This document shows positions 42,444 to 53,235 of a DNA stretch of 64,000 nt, in pieces. The notes below the pieces were generated by a model. That model worked only from the letters and a program-made list of their open reading frames with translations. It had not been told where the DNA came from and ran no database searches. Source of the stretch: Escherichia whittamii. Its GTDB lineage: Bacteria; Pseudomonadota; Gammaproteobacteria; Enterobacterales; Enterobacteriaceae. The stretch's first letter is position 1; every line of letters starts with the position of its first letter. Both the position numbers and the translations under genes were made by a program. The stretch is taken from NCBI RefSeq assembly GCF_014836715.1, contig NZ_JACSQI010000018.1:1-64000 (forward strand). Reading direction: 5' to 3'.

Positions 42444-42754
42444 TATGCTTTTTCCTCTGGCTGATAGCCGGCATCATCATGATGAAAAATGGCGATGGCA
42501 TTGCTGGCAAGATTATGGGAATGCACGTGTTCACCCCGGGCAATATCGCGAGTGACATGGCCGATAATGGCGCCATATTTCAGAATCGAATCTCCCGTTT
42601 TCAGCGCTTCACTGGCCAGTTTGTGGCCCAGCGTCACGGAACTACAAGCCACCATTTCCCCCTCATCCCACCAGACGACATCGCCACTGGCGATGTCATT
42701 CAGCGCGACCACGCAATTATCTCTGGCATGAAGCTTTAACGCTCGTTTGCGCAT
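42443..42754 (-). CDS. UxaA-family small subunit with SAF domain (SuyA-like)
   Basis: 103 aa from MRKRALKLHARDNCVVAL, preceded by GGAGGAATT; an in-frame ATG five codons earlier lies within the Shine-Dalgarno region. The SAF-type domain ends with the family pattern HVTRDIARGEHVHSHNLAS. In UxaA and GarD this domain is fused to the large part; in SuyAB-type enzymes it is a separate subunit, as here. Confidence 0.87.
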   Translation of the reverse strand: MRKRALKLHARDNCVVALNDIASGDVVWWDEGEMVACSSVTLGHKLASEALKTGDSILKYGAIIGHVTRDIARGEHVHSHNLASNAIAIFHHDDAGYQPEEKA

Positions 42755-42768
42755 AATTCCTCCGTACA

Positions 42769-43524
42769 TCAGAAACCGATCAATGCGCCGCCATCAACCA
42801 CCAGCACCTGACCACTGACAAACGCCGCTGCATCTGAAGCCAGATAAACCGCAGCCCAACCGATATCTTCCGGCTTGCCGAATTTTTTCATCGGTGTACG
42901 ACCAAGGATTTTGTTACGACGTTCGTCATCACCCTCAATGGCCTTACGCAACATTGGTGTATCGATCCAACCAGGCGCAATGCCATTGACGCGAATCCCG
43001 TGTCCGGCAAGTTCCGTGGTCATACCGCGAATCATGCCGAGATAGGCTGATTTCGCAGCGCTGTAGCCAGTAACCAGAGGCTGCCCAAGAAATGAGGTCA
43101 TAGAGGCGGTAAACAGAACACAACCTTGACCGCGCTGTTTCATATGCGGCACAAGGGCTTTGGTTAACGCAAATGCGCCGACTACGTGAACGTCGAGCAC
43201 TGACTCAAAATCACTGACGCTCATCTCTTCAATCGGTTTTTTGCAGTGATTGCCTGCGTTATTGACCAGGATATCGATCGCCCCGTGTTCGCTAATAAGC
43301 GCATCAACTTTTTCCTGCGCGGCTGCGAAATCTCCGACATCCATTTGTATCCAACTCGCCTGCTCGCCCAGTGTTCCGGCTGTCTTTTGTGCCAGTTCAC
43401 CGTTCAGGTCAGCAATAATGACTTTTGCACCACTGGCGATCATGCACTGTGCCATTGCCAGCCCCAGTCCACTGGCTGCACCGGTGATCAACGCGGTTTT
43501 GTTATGTAAAGAAAAAGCATTCAT
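42769..43524 (-). CDS. SDR-family NAD(P)-dependent oxidoreductase
   Basis: 251 aa. It has the Rossmann TGAASGLG at 14-21, NNAG at 88-91, a catalytic Ser near 141 (SMTSFL), and Tyr154-x3-Lys158 in GYSAAKSAY. It ends VLVVDGGALIGF, as in gluconate 5-dehydrogenase/3-oxoacyl reductase-like SDRs. Operon context suggests oxidation or epimerisation of the imported hydroxy acid. Confidence 0.9.
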   Translation of the reverse strand: MNAFSLHNKTALITGAASGLGLAMAQCMIASGAKVIIADLNGELAQKTAGTLGEQASWIQMDVGDFAAAQEKVDALISEHGAIDILVNNAGNHCKKPIEEMSVSDFESVLDVHVVGAFALTKALVPHMKQRGQGCVLFTASMTSFLGQPLVTGYSAAKSAYLGMIRGMTTELAGHGIRVNGIAPGWIDTPMLRKAIEGDDERRNKILGRTPMKKFGKPEDIGWAAVYLASDAAAFVSGQVLVVDGGALIGF

Positions 43525-43535
43525 GGTGTCGTTCC

Positions 43536-44549
43536 TTAAAGGTCAATGAGGATTTTTGTATACGCGCCGGGATCACTTGCCCAGTCGTTAAAAGCGTGAT
43601 CAGCTTGTTCCAGCGGGTAGTGAGCGCTCACCAGATTACTGACCGGATAACGCCCGGACTCCATCAATGCCAGCACGGCACGAAAATCCGCCACGGTGGC
43701 ATTGCGGGAACCACGGATATCCAGCTCTTTCATCAGGAACTGCGCACTCTGATAACTCACAGGCTTTTTGGCGTAACCGACATAAACCACGCGACCGCTA
43801 AAGGCCACCAGCCCTGTAGCCTGTTCAATGGTTTGTTGATTACCCACCGCTTCAATCACCACTTCCGGACCGCGGCCGTCATTTAACAGCGCCAGTTCTG
43901 CCGCCACGTCACATTGCAGCGAATTAAGAAAACGTTGCGCGCCGCACTCCTGGGCAATGTTCTGCTTGCGATCATCAATATCGATAGCAATTACGCGCGC
44001 TCCCATAGCGGATGCAGCAGCAATAGCGCCAAGGCCAATTACCCCACAACCGATAACCGCTACCCATTCACCCACATTAATTTGCGCACGTCTGGCAGCA
44101 TGTAGTCCCACCGCCAGCGGTTCTACCAGCGCTAACTCATCAACGCTTAAGGCATTACAGACAATGACTTTATGTGCAGGCATCGTCAGTTGTTGCGCCA
44201 TCCCACCCTGGCGTTGCACACCGAGAGTTTGGTTGTTCTTACAGGCGTTAGGGCGACCACTCAGACAGGAGCTGCACACGCCACACTCAGTGCAAGGCAG
44301 CACGACCACCCGGTCACCCGGCTTGACTGCACCTGCCATATCGCCAGTTGCCAGCACCGTGCCGCCAATTTCATGCCCCGGAATACAGGGGTAATTAACC
44401 AGCGGATTCAGCCCCCGCCAGGTATTGAGGTCAGAGCCACACAGCCCGACACGCTCAACATTGATTAGCACTTCGCCTTTACCGCAGAGCGGTTCGGGGA
44501 TATCAACAAATCGCGCCTGACTTCCCTGCTCAATTGTTAATGCCTTCAT
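43536..44549 (-). CDS. zinc-type alcohol/polyol dehydrogenase (MDR family)
   Basis: 337 aa. Catalytic zinc ligands are Cys37 (GLCGSD) and the GHE motif (CIPGHEIGG, about 57-65). Structural-zinc Cys residues are in PCTECGVCSSCLSGRPNAC. The Rossmann fold carries GCGVIGLGAIAAASAMGA. It resembles sorbitol, threonine and galactonate 5-dehydrogenases. It likely provides the partner oxidation step to the SDR in this operon. Confidence 0.9.
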   Translation of the reverse strand: MKALTIEQGSQARFVDIPEPLCGKGEVLINVERVGLCGSDLNTWRGLNPLVNYPCIPGHEIGGTVLATGDMAGAVKPGDRVVVLPCTECGVCSSCLSGRPNACKNNQTLGVQRQGGMAQQLTMPAHKVIVCNALSVDELALVEPLAVGLHAARRAQINVGEWVAVIGCGVIGLGAIAAASAMGARVIAIDIDDRKQNIAQECGAQRFLNSLQCDVAAELALLNDGRGPEVVIEAVGNQQTIEQATGLVAFSGRVVYVGYAKKPVSYQSAQFLMKELDIRGSRNATVADFRAVLALMESGRYPVSNLVSAHYPLEQADHAFNDWASDPGAYTKILIDL

Positions 44550-44561
44550 TCGTTGCTCTCC

Positions 44562-45248
44562 TTACATTACGCCGAAGGTTTCAAAGGCCTGTACCGTACT
44601 CATGCCATCACTGATGGCTTTGCGAACTTCGCTTTCGGTTGCCACTTTTTCCAGAGCCAGGGTAATGACTTCTTTCTCAACGGTCTGAGGAATGATCAGT
44701 AAGCCATCACGATCGCCAAACACGATATCGCCCGGATTCACCCGCACACCGTGAAATTCAATGGGTACGCCGAAGTCGATGACCTTGCCGCGCGGACCTT
44801 GATCCTGTGCGTAAGTGCCATGACAAAAGGTGGGAAATTTCAGCTCAAGAATTTCAGCAGAGTCACGGGCGTAACCATCGAGTACCGCACCTGCTGCTTT
44901 CAGATGCATGGCACGGGTCGACATCAACCCGCCCCACAAGGCATAGCGCAGAGAGCTGCCAGTCGTGATGTAAACATCGTTCTCTTTGAGGGCGTCCAGC
45001 GCTTCAAACATGATGCCAAACGGTTTTTCGCCAATCGCCGTCTTACCCGACGTCGATTTGGTTTCGTAAACGTCGGACTCCAGCACCGGCATTGCCCGGC
45101 CTGCCACCACCATATTCACATCCAGCGGCTTGATCGCCGGAGAAACAAACTGGTGCATATAGCCCAGCGTGTCGAGAATATCGCCAACCACGGCGGTAAA
45201 TAGCCGGGTTTTCATCAACGCAAAAAGTTCGTTATCACTCTTCCACAT
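44562..45248 (-). CDS. RraA-like aldolase family protein
   Basis: 228 aa, starting MWKSDNELFALMKTRLFTAVVGD. It has the RraA/HMG-aldolase family fold with GSSLRYALWGGLMSTRAMHLKAAGAVLDGYARDS split over about 95-130, where the Arg-Asp pair binds metal and substrate. Catabolic members are 4-hydroxy-4-methyl-2-oxoglutarate aldolases or oxaloacetate decarboxylases, not RNase E inhibitors. First gene of the minus-strand operon, divergent from the GntR regulator. Confidence 0.87.
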   Translation of the reverse strand: MWKSDNELFALMKTRLFTAVVGDILDTLGYMHQFVSPAIKPLDVNMVVAGRAMPVLESDVYETKSTSGKTAIGEKPFGIMFEALDALKENDVYITTGSSLRYALWGGLMSTRAMHLKAAGAVLDGYARDSAEILELKFPTFCHGTYAQDQGPRGKVIDFGVPIEFHGVRVNPGDIVFGDRDGLLIIPQTVEKEVITLALEKVATESEVRKAISDGMSTVQAFETFGVM

Positions 45249-45256
45249 TACTTTTA

Positions 45257-45285
45257 CCTGTAAGCCTGTTTAACAGGTTTACAGG
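45257..45285. promoter_or_regulatory. inverted repeat in the leader of the RraA-like operon
   Basis: CCTGTAAGCCTG (45257-45268) and CAGGTTTACAGG (45274-45285) pair with one G-U over 12 bp around a TTTAA loop. The element ends 8 bp before the RraA-like ATG and includes that gene's AGG Shine-Dalgarno, so it could hide the ribosome site in RNA or be a DNA operator for the divergent GntR protein. Confidence 0.5.
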
Positions 45286-45446
45286 GTAAGGAGAAAAAGC
45301 GCACAATACTGCGAAGGGCGTCACGAAAAAATTGTGTATTTGCTATTTCTGCGTCACGCTTTGACGCAATATGTCTTTGATTCGTACTGCATGGCGGGCG
45401 CACAGGCGCATTAGTCTATTGATAATCAAGGGTTCTGGAGGAAAAT

Positions 45447-45518
45447 ATGAAGGATACAGCCCCGGCATTCTGGATTTTACCGGCCAGGAAAAAGTACAAC
45501 AGGAGTAAAAATGAGTGA
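45447..45518 (+). CDS. 23-codon leader ORF overlapping the GntR gene start
   Basis: ATG at 45447 is preceded by GGAGGA at 4-bp spacing. The frame reads MKDTAPAFWILPARKKYNRS then KNE and stops at TGA (45516-45518), inside the first codons of the GntR gene. If translated it would couple regulator translation to the leader. There is no homology to support it and the GntR gene has its own AGGAG, so this may be chance. Confidence 0.25.
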   Translation: MKDTAPAFWILPARKKYNRSKNE

Positions 45519-46224
45519 GAGTGCGTTATTGACCAGCGTAACGTTATCGTCACAGGTTAAAAATCATATTCTTAATCTGATCGCCGAACAAAAATTGACA
45601 CCGGGGATGCCAGTTCCCAGTGAAGTCCAGTTGATTCAGAAACTGGGCGTCAGCCGGGGAATTGTGCGTGAGGCCTATCGTTCACTTGCCGCCCTGGGGA
45701 TTCTGGAGACGCGCAGCGGTAAAGTGCCACGAATCAAAAAGTTTGATGATGAAGTGCTGCGCGTGGTGTTTGGATTTGCCCTGGCGACCGAACAAGTGAC
45801 AACAGAGCAAATTTTGCAAGTACGCCGCTGGCTGGAGCTTGGGGTCGTGGAAGCGGCTGCCCGCAATGGCGAAGAGGAAGATTTTGCTAACCTACGGGCT
45901 GAAATGGCAAAAATCCGCGAACAGTTCGATGATGTCGAAAGCTTTATCACCCATGATATCCGTTTCCATCAGTTACTCGCCGTTGCCTCAAAAAATCCGC
46001 TTTTTATGATGTTATTGCAGGCATTGCATCAACAATTACGTCAATCCATCCAGGAGGGGTTAGACGCACAAAGCGATCAGAAAGAGTACGGTAATCACAT
46101 CATCACACTACACCAGAAAATCTGCGACGCAGTGTGTGCCAGAGATGTCGAAACTGCGACTCAAGCCATGAAATCACACTTCGACAGCCCGGTCAGTGCA
46201 CTGATCAATAATTCCTCGCCATAA
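45511..46224 (+). CDS. GntR-family (FadR subfamily) transcriptional regulator
   Basis: 237 aa. The N-terminal winged helix (about 12-75) has PVPSEVQLIQKLGVSRGIVREAYRSL and LETRSGKVP. The C-terminal all-helical FCD domain has the metal/effector ligands in ARNGEEEDFANL, HDIRFHQLLAVAS and HQKICDAVCARD. Such proteins repress adjacent sugar-acid or organic-acid operons and release on binding the substrate. It is divergent from the RraA-like/TRAP operon and very likely controls it. Confidence 0.9.
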   Translation: MSESALLTSVTLSSQVKNHILNLIAEQKLTPGMPVPSEVQLIQKLGVSRGIVREAYRSLAALGILETRSGKVPRIKKFDDEVLRVVFGFALATEQVTTEQILQVRRWLELGVVEAAARNGEEEDFANLRAEMAKIREQFDDVESFITHDIRFHQLLAVASKNPLFMMLLQALHQQLRQSIQEGLDAQSDQKEYGNHIITLHQKICDAVCARDVETATQAMKSHFDSPVSALINNSSP

Positions 46225-46403
46225 GACTTATTTCAGTTCAATCGTTTACTCTTCCCTCTTTAACAAACGAGAGGGAGACAACGGTACTTAATACGCCCTT
46301 TAGCCAAAATCTGCCTTTTTCTTGATTACCGCTATTTTTTCGTTAAGGCGCATTCTTTATGCTGTATCGATACACCAAAGGTAAGTTAAACAGGGAGTGA
46401 TGG

Positions 46404-47450
46404 ATGCCAGTGCTACAGTGGGGAATGTTATGTGTACTGTCACTTCTCCTTTCTATTGGCTTCCTCGCTTTACATCTCCCGGCAGCGCTGCTGCTTGGAC
46501 CGATGATCGCCGGGATCATCTTCAGTATGCGCGGGGTTACCCTGCAACTCCCCCGCTCCGCTTTTCTCGCCGCGCAAGCCATTCTTGGCTGCATGATTGC
46601 GCAAAACCTGACAGGTTCAATTCTCACCACGCTGGCGGTTAACTGGCCGATTGTGTTAGCTATTTTACTGGTGACGTTGCTTTCCAGCGCTATCGTGGGA
46701 TGGTTACTGGTGCGCTATAGCTCACTGCCAGGAAATACTGGTGCCTGGGGTTCCTCGCCTGGCGGTGCGGCGGCAATGGTCGCGATGGCGCAGGATTACG
46801 GTGCAGATATCCGCCTGGTGGCGTTTATGCAATATCTGCGGGTGCTGTTTGTCGCAGGCGCGGCTGTTCTGGTTACGCGGATGATGCTGGGCGATAACGC
46901 TGAAGCGGTTAACCAGCAGATAGTCTGGTTCCCGCCAGTCAGCATTAATCTCCTGCTTACGATTTTGCTCGCTGTCATTGCGGGTACAGCGGGATGCCTG
47001 TTGCGTATACCTTCCGGCACGATGCTTATCCCGATGCTGGCAGGTGCGGTGCTCCAGTCAGGTCAGTTCATTACGATTGAACTGCCGGAATGGCTACTGG
47101 CAATGGCATATATGGCGATTGGCTGGCGGATTGGTCTTGGTTTCGATAAACAAATTCTTCTGCGAGCACTACGTCCGCTGCCACAAATTCTGCTGTCGAT
47201 TTTTGCTCTGCTGGCTATTTGTGCGGGTATGGCGTGGGGACTGACCCGGTTTATGCACATTGATTTTATGACCGCCTACCTCGCTACCAGCCCCGGCGGG
47301 CTTGATACGGTGGCGGTCATCGCCGCAGGGAGTAATGCCGATATGGCACTCATTATGGCAATGCAGACCCTGCGTCTGTTCAGTATTTTGCTCACAGGAC
47401 CAGCCATTGCGCGGTTTATTTCAACCTATGCGCCGAAACGTACGGCCTAG
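46404..47450 (+). CDS. abrB: AbrB, predicted inner-membrane regulator/transporter
   Basis: 348 aa with about ten hydrophobic helices in two homologous halves (each has a [14 protein letters not shown] or [16 protein letters not shown] motif), the AbrB/DUF979-like membrane family. The E. coli gene was named as a putative regulator of aidB; the mechanism is unknown. It is convergent with nei and their stop codons overlap. An upstream hairpin TCCCTCTT/GAGAGGGA (46253-46276) separates it from the GntR gene. Confidence 0.93.
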   Translation: MPVLQWGMLCVLSLLLSIGFLALHLPAALLLGPMIAGIIFSMRGVTLQLPRSAFLAAQAILGCMIAQNLTGSILTTLAVNWPIVLAILLVTLLSSAIVGWLLVRYSSLPGNTGAWGSSPGGAAAMVAMAQDYGADIRLVAFMQYLRVLFVAGAAVLVTRMMLGDNAEAVNQQIVWFPPVSINLLLTILLAVIAGTAGCLLRIPSGTMLIPMLAGAVLQSGQFITIELPEWLLAMAYMAIGWRIGLGFDKQILLRALRPLPQILLSIFALLAICAGMAWGLTRFMHIDFMTAYLATSPGGLDTVAVIAAGSNADMALIMAMQTLRLFSILLTGPAIARFISTYAPKRTA

Positions 47451-48238
47451 TGCTGACAACCAGGGCACCAGTAAAACGGGCGCGATGACAGCGTGGTTTT
47501 CTCAATGATGCCGCCACAGCGTTCGCACTTCTCGCCATCACGATGAAAAACCTTAAAGCGAAACAGCGCGCCGTGATGTTTATTTTCATCCACCTGCCCC
47601 CGCGTAGCGTAAGAAAGACGCGGAATATCCAGTAGCGCGTGCGCGAGTGCATCCAGTTGCGCCGCGTTAAGATCTTTCGCTTTATGACTTCCGGTCAACC
47701 CGACCAACCAGAGGATCTCCACGCGCAGGTAATTGCCAAGCCCTGCCAGAAACGCCTGGTCGAGCAGTAATCCGCCAAACTGACGGTTACGAAAGCGTGG
47801 CGACAATAACCGTTCTTTCACCACATCCGGCGTCAGATTCGGGTCGAGCACATCAGGGCCAACGCGTTGTAAGAACGGATGCGTTGTCAGTTGTTCCGCC
47901 GTCAACATCTCAATATCCGAGGCGCTATAAAGCAGAATGGTTTTGTCGGCAGTTTGCAGTTTTACCCGCAACACCCGCGTGGTCTGCGGCTCTTCGCCGG
48001 TATCAACCACGCGCCAGACGCCGTAAAGCTGATTATGGCTATAGAGCGTTAAACCGTCGGAAAAATGGGTCAGCAACGCTTTGCCGCGCGTTTCCACATG
48101 GGTGACGTGTTGACCAATAAGTTGTGATTGATAAGGTTTTAACTGCGGGAAAGCAAACCAGACATCAGTTAGTGGTTTGCCTTTGATCGCCGCCTCCAGG
48201 TTATCCGCTGCACGGCGGATCTCCGGGCCTTCAGGCAT
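47447..48238 (-). CDS. nei: endonuclease VIII (DNA glycosylase)
   Basis: 263 aa from [13 protein letters not shown]; Pro2 is the Schiff-base nucleophile and Glu3 the acid, so the protein must start here although the frame is open 51 codons further upstream. Lys53-type beta-hairpin (RGKALLTHF) and the C-terminal zinc finger [10 protein letters not shown]...CPGC are intact. It excises oxidised pyrimidines and nicks the abasic site. It lies downstream of pxpA on the same strand. Confidence 0.98.
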   Translation of the reverse strand: MPEGPEIRRAADNLEAAIKGKPLTDVWFAFPQLKPYQSQLIGQHVTHVETRGKALLTHFSDGLTLYSHNQLYGVWRVVDTGEEPQTTRVLRVKLQTADKTILLYSASDIEMLTAEQLTTHPFLQRVGPDVLDPNLTPDVVKERLLSPRFRNRQFGGLLLDQAFLAGLGNYLRVEILWLVGLTGSHKAKDLNAAQLDALAHALLDIPRLSYATRGQVDENKHHGALFRFKVFHRDGEKCERCGGIIEKTTLSSRPFYWCPGCQH

Positions 48239-48273
48239 GGTGATATCCTTTTTTCGTTCTTTGTTCAGCGGGA

Positions 48274-49008
48274 TTATGCTGCGACAACAATCCCCTTTTT
48301 GGTAAATGTAGAGCGTAGTCGGCGGGCAAACGCCAGTGCGTGCTTGCCGTCGCCATGCAGACAGACCGTTTGCGCCGTGACCTTCGCCCATTCTCCGGTG
48401 ATACTTTTGACTCTGCCGTGTTGCACCATCTCCAGCGTTTGCGCCAGCGCCTGTTCTTCATCTTCAATCAACGCGCCCGGCTGGCTTCGCGGCACCAGCG
48501 AGCCGTCGGCCTGATATCCGCGATCGGCAAACACTTCCTCGCGCGTTGTCAGGCCATTACGCTTGCCTGCCCGGATCAGCTCGCTTCCCGCCAGTCCAAC
48601 AAGAACCAATGTTGGATCGCAAGCGTAAATTGCTCTGGCGATGGCGTCCGCCAGTTGTGCATCTTTCGCCGCCTGGTTGTATAACATGCCGTGGGGTTTA
48701 ACATGACGTATTACGCCACCTTCCGCTCGGGCAATCGCTGCCAGGGCGCCAATCTGGTATAGCGTCTGAGCGTAAACCGTTTCCGGCGGCAGTTGCATGG
48801 CGCTACGCCCAAAATTTTCCCTGTCGGGAAAACTCGGGTGTGCGCCAATCGATACACCATTTTTTATTGCTTCACGCACGCAAGCCTGCATGGTTTGCGC
48901 ATCGCCTGCATGAAATCCACAGGCAATATTGGCCGAGGATACCAGCGTTAACAGTTCAGCGTCGCTGGCACAGCCTTCGCCCAGATCGGCGTTAAGATCA
49001 ATCTTCAT
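48274..49008 (-). CDS. pxpA: 5-oxoprolinase subunit A (LamB/YcsF family)
   Basis: 244 aa, starting [20 protein letters not shown]. It has the family motifs [28 protein letters not shown] and [14 protein letters not shown]. With PxpB and PxpC it hydrolyses 5-oxoproline (pyroglutamate) to glutamate using ATP. It overlaps pxpC by 11 bp. Formerly ybgL. Confidence 0.97.
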   Translation of the reverse strand: MKIDLNADLGEGCASDAELLTLVSSANIACGFHAGDAQTMQACVREAIKNGVSIGAHPSFPDRENFGRSAMQLPPETVYAQTLYQIGALAAIARAEGGVIRHVKPHGMLYNQAAKDAQLADAIARAIYACDPTLVLVGLAGSELIRAGKRNGLTTREEVFADRGYQADGSLVPRSQPGALIEDEEQALAQTLEMVQHGRVKSITGEWAKVTAQTVCLHGDGKHALAFARRLRSTFTKKGIVVAA

Positions 49009-49930
49009 TGTGCAGCCGCCACGCTAATTGTTCGAAATAACGTTGCTGATCTTGCCGCGCTTTCAGTGCCTCTTCCAGTGAGCTCTGGACAAAATGAATG
49101 GGCTGACCGAGTGGAATTTGCGCCAGATGGTACATGTCGGCCTCAATGATGCAGGCAATGCGCGGATAACCGCCGGTAGTTTGCGCATCGTTCATCAGCA
49201 CAATTGGCTGACCGTTATGCGGCACCTGCACCACGCCCGGCAGCAAACCGTGAGATAACAGTTCGCGATCGGTGGTGCGTTTTAAGATTTGCCCCTGTAA
49301 GCGATAGCCCATCCGGTTACTTTGTGGGCTAAGTTGCCAGGGCGAACGCCAGAATGCATCCTGCGAGGCGCGGTCAAATTCGTGATATTCCGGCCCCGGC
49401 AAGGCACGAATACGATTGCCCCACAGTAGCTGTTTAACGCCCTGTGCTTCCATAAAATCCCGCTTCGCTTTGCCAATGGGAAGCCTGTCACCATCCCTCA
49501 GTAAACGCCCTTCCAGCCCGCCAATCCCCACTTTGAGATCGGTACTACATGACCCCATCACTGGCGGGACATCAATACCGCCCGCGACCGCCAGATAGCT
49601 ACGAACACCATGTTGCGGACGTTTAAGGGTTAAACGCTGGCCTGCTTTCATCGGCAAGCGCCAGCCAGTCCACACGGCGTTATCATCCAACCGCGCTTCG
49701 CAGCCTGCGCCAGTCAGGGCAAACCAGCCATCGCTTTCAAATTCAACCGTTAGCTGACCGAGCGTGATCTCAAGTGCAGGCGCGTTAGCATCATTGCCCA
49801 CCAGCAGGTTAGCAATACGTAGCGCAGGCATATCCAGAGCACCGCAGTGGCTGATACCCGACTGACGAAAGCCGTGACGGCCGCCATCCTGCACGGTGGT
49901 GTACATCCCCGCACGAATAATCTTCAGCAT
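48998..49930 (-). CDS. pxpC: 5-oxoprolinase subunit C
   Basis: 310 aa of the allophanate hydrolase subunit 2 (AHS2) fold. It starts [22 protein letters not shown] and includes [17 protein letters not shown] and [13 protein letters not shown]. It acts with PxpB and PxpA in 5-oxoproline hydrolysis. It overlaps both neighbours (7 bp with pxpB). Formerly ybgK. Confidence 0.97.
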   Translation of the reverse strand: MLKIIRAGMYTTVQDGGRHGFRQSGISHCGALDMPALRIANLLVGNDANAPALEITLGQLTVEFESDGWFALTGAGCEARLDDNAVWTGWRLPMKAGQRLTLKRPQHGVRSYLAVAGGIDVPPVMGSCSTDLKVGIGGLEGRLLRDGDRLPIGKAKRDFMEAQGVKQLLWGNRIRALPGPEYHEFDRASQDAFWRSPWQLSPQSNRMGYRLQGQILKRTTDRELLSHGLLPGVVQVPHNGQPIVLMNDAQTTGGYPRIACIIEADMYHLAQIPLGQPIHFVQSSLEEALKARQDQQRYFEQLAWRLHNED

Positions 49931-50580
49931 ACTCCCCCCTTCTGCGGCACAAAGCGCACGCTGTCTCCCGGACGTAATAAGATAGGTTCGTCACGCGCCG
50001 GGTCAAACAAACTGAGCGAGGTATGGCCTATCAACTGCCAGCCACCCGGCGTTGCCAGCGGATAAACACCGGTCTGCGACCCGCCGATCCCGACAGAACC
50101 TGCCGGAACGAGCAAGCGCGGTTCAGCGCGTCGCGGCGTGTGTAGTTGTTCCGGCAAGTTCCCGAGATACGGGAAACCCGGTTGAAAACCTAAAAACCAG
50201 ACCACGTATTCTACGGAGGAGTGCAGTTCAACGACCTGTTTTTCGCTCAACCCACAATGCGCCGCGACCACCGCCAGATCCGGCCCGCCTGCGCCGCCGT
50301 AAACCACCGGGATTTCGATATAGCGTGACTCTGGTTCCAGCGCCTCACTCTCCTCCCACCAGCGTTGCAAACGCTCAATGGCATCCAGCGCCAGCGACTC
50401 AGGATTACGCAAAATCACCGTGATATTGTTCATGCCGGGAATGGCTTCAACGACATTCGGCATATCCACCAGACGCTGGGCCAGCCGCCAGATCCGTTTC
50501 TGGCTGGCCAGCGTCACCGGCGGTTCCAGTTCCAGCACTACCGCCGTTTCACCTATCAGATAACAACGCGCTCGTTGCAC
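49924..50580 (-). CDS. pxpB: 5-oxoprolinase subunit B
   Basis: 218 aa with the allophanate hydrolase subunit 1 (AHS1) fold: [34 protein letters not shown] and the His/Gly-rich [13 protein letters not shown] near the end. It starts the pxpBCA set, 23 bp after ybgI in the same direction. Formerly ybgJ. Confidence 0.97.
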   Translation of the reverse strand: MQRARCYLIGETAVVLELEPPVTLASQKRIWRLAQRLVDMPNVVEAIPGMNNITVILRNPESLALDAIERLQRWWEESEALEPESRYIEIPVVYGGAGGPDLAVVAAHCGLSEKQVVELHSSVEYVVWFLGFQPGFPYLGNLPEQLHTPRRAEPRLLVPAGSVGIGGSQTGVYPLATPGGWQLIGHTSLSLFDPARDEPILLRPGDSVRFVPQKGGVC

Positions 50581-50602
50581 TTTCGATCCCTCTGACTATT
50601 CG

Positions 50603-51346
50603 TTATGCAGGATTAGGAATATCAATAAAGGTCACATCAAGATCGGTATTTTCATTCAACCACTCACTCAACGCGCGAATACCGCCGCGTTCTGTAGCGT
50701 GATGACCCGCCGCATAAAAATGCAATCCTTGCTCGCGAGCCGAATGAATGGTCTGTTCAGAAACTTCGCCAGTAATAAAAGCATCCACGCCAAAACGGGC
50801 GGCGCTATCGATAAAACTTTGTCCGCCACCGGTGCACCAGGCGACGCGTTTCACCACCTCAGGTCCGGTATCGCCACACCACAACGGCTTGCGTCCCAGA
50901 CGCGCTTCAATCCATGATGCCAGTTCCAGCCCCGGCACCGGCATCGTCAGTTCGCCCCACAGCACCAGTGGTTCGATCTCGCCCATTACCGTAATCCCCA
51001 GCAATGCCGCCAGCTGTGCGTTATTGCCAAGCTCAGGATGCGCGTCCAACGGCAGATGCCAGCCATACAGGTTGATATCATTCGCCAACAATGTTTTTAA
51101 GCGGTTACGCTTCATACCGCGAATTACTGGCGATTCCCCTTTCCAGAAATAACCATGATGCACAATGACCGCATCCGCGCCCAGGCGTACCGCTTCATCG
51201 AGTAGCGCCTGGCTGGCGGTGACACCGGTAACAATTTTTTGCACCGTCTCTTTGCCTTCCACCTGCAAACCATTCGGCGCGTAATCACTTATCGCCGCGC
51301 TGTTCAATTTCTCATTAATCAGTTGTTCCAGTTCGGTGTTTTTCAT
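50603..51346 (-). CDS. ybgI: YbgI, NIF3-family metal-binding protein
   Basis: 247 aa from MKNTELEQLINEKL, the E. coli length; the open frame includes five further upstream codons. Metal ligands are in VIVHHGYFW (His63/His64), LDAHPELGNN (Asp101) and the C-terminal HHATERGG (His215/Glu219). The family forms a toroidal hexamer with a di-metal site and is linked to GTP cyclohydrolase I type 2-like activity, but its role is unproven. Confidence 0.96.
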   Translation of the reverse strand: MKNTELEQLINEKLNSAAISDYAPNGLQVEGKETVQKIVTGVTASQALLDEAVRLGADAVIVHHGYFWKGESPVIRGMKRNRLKTLLANDINLYGWHLPLDAHPELGNNAQLAALLGITVMGEIEPLVLWGELTMPVPGLELASWIEARLGRKPLWCGDTGPEVVKRVAWCTGGGQSFIDSAARFGVDAFITGEVSEQTIHSAREQGLHFYAAGHHATERGGIRALSEWLNENTDLDVTFIDIPNPA

Positions 51347-51433
51347 CATTGCGCCTTCCATATTCTGATAGCTACTCCGTTAACATAGCGTTACCTCGCC
51401 TGTTCGTCGATAGCCAATCTTTCGACATATTAA

Positions 51434-53098
<1,665 letters not shown>

Positions 53099-53110
53099 TA
53101 AGTCAACACC

Positions 53111-53230
53111 GATGCCTGATGCGACGCTGACGCGTCTTATCAGGCCTACAAACACGTTGAAATTTCAGGTTTTGTAGGCCGAATAAGGCATTCACGCCGT
53201 ATCCGGCATCTGGGCACGATTGCCTGACGC
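53111..53230. repeat. BIME (REP pair) between dtpD and phr
   Basis: Two REP units in opposite orientation: TGCCTGATGCGACGC...GCGTCTTATCAGGC and TGTAGGCCGAATAAGGCATTC...GCCGTATCCGGCATC. It occupies the space between the convergent ends of dtpD and phr and may act as a bidirectional terminator. Confidence 0.9.
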
Positions 53231-53235
53231 ATCTG

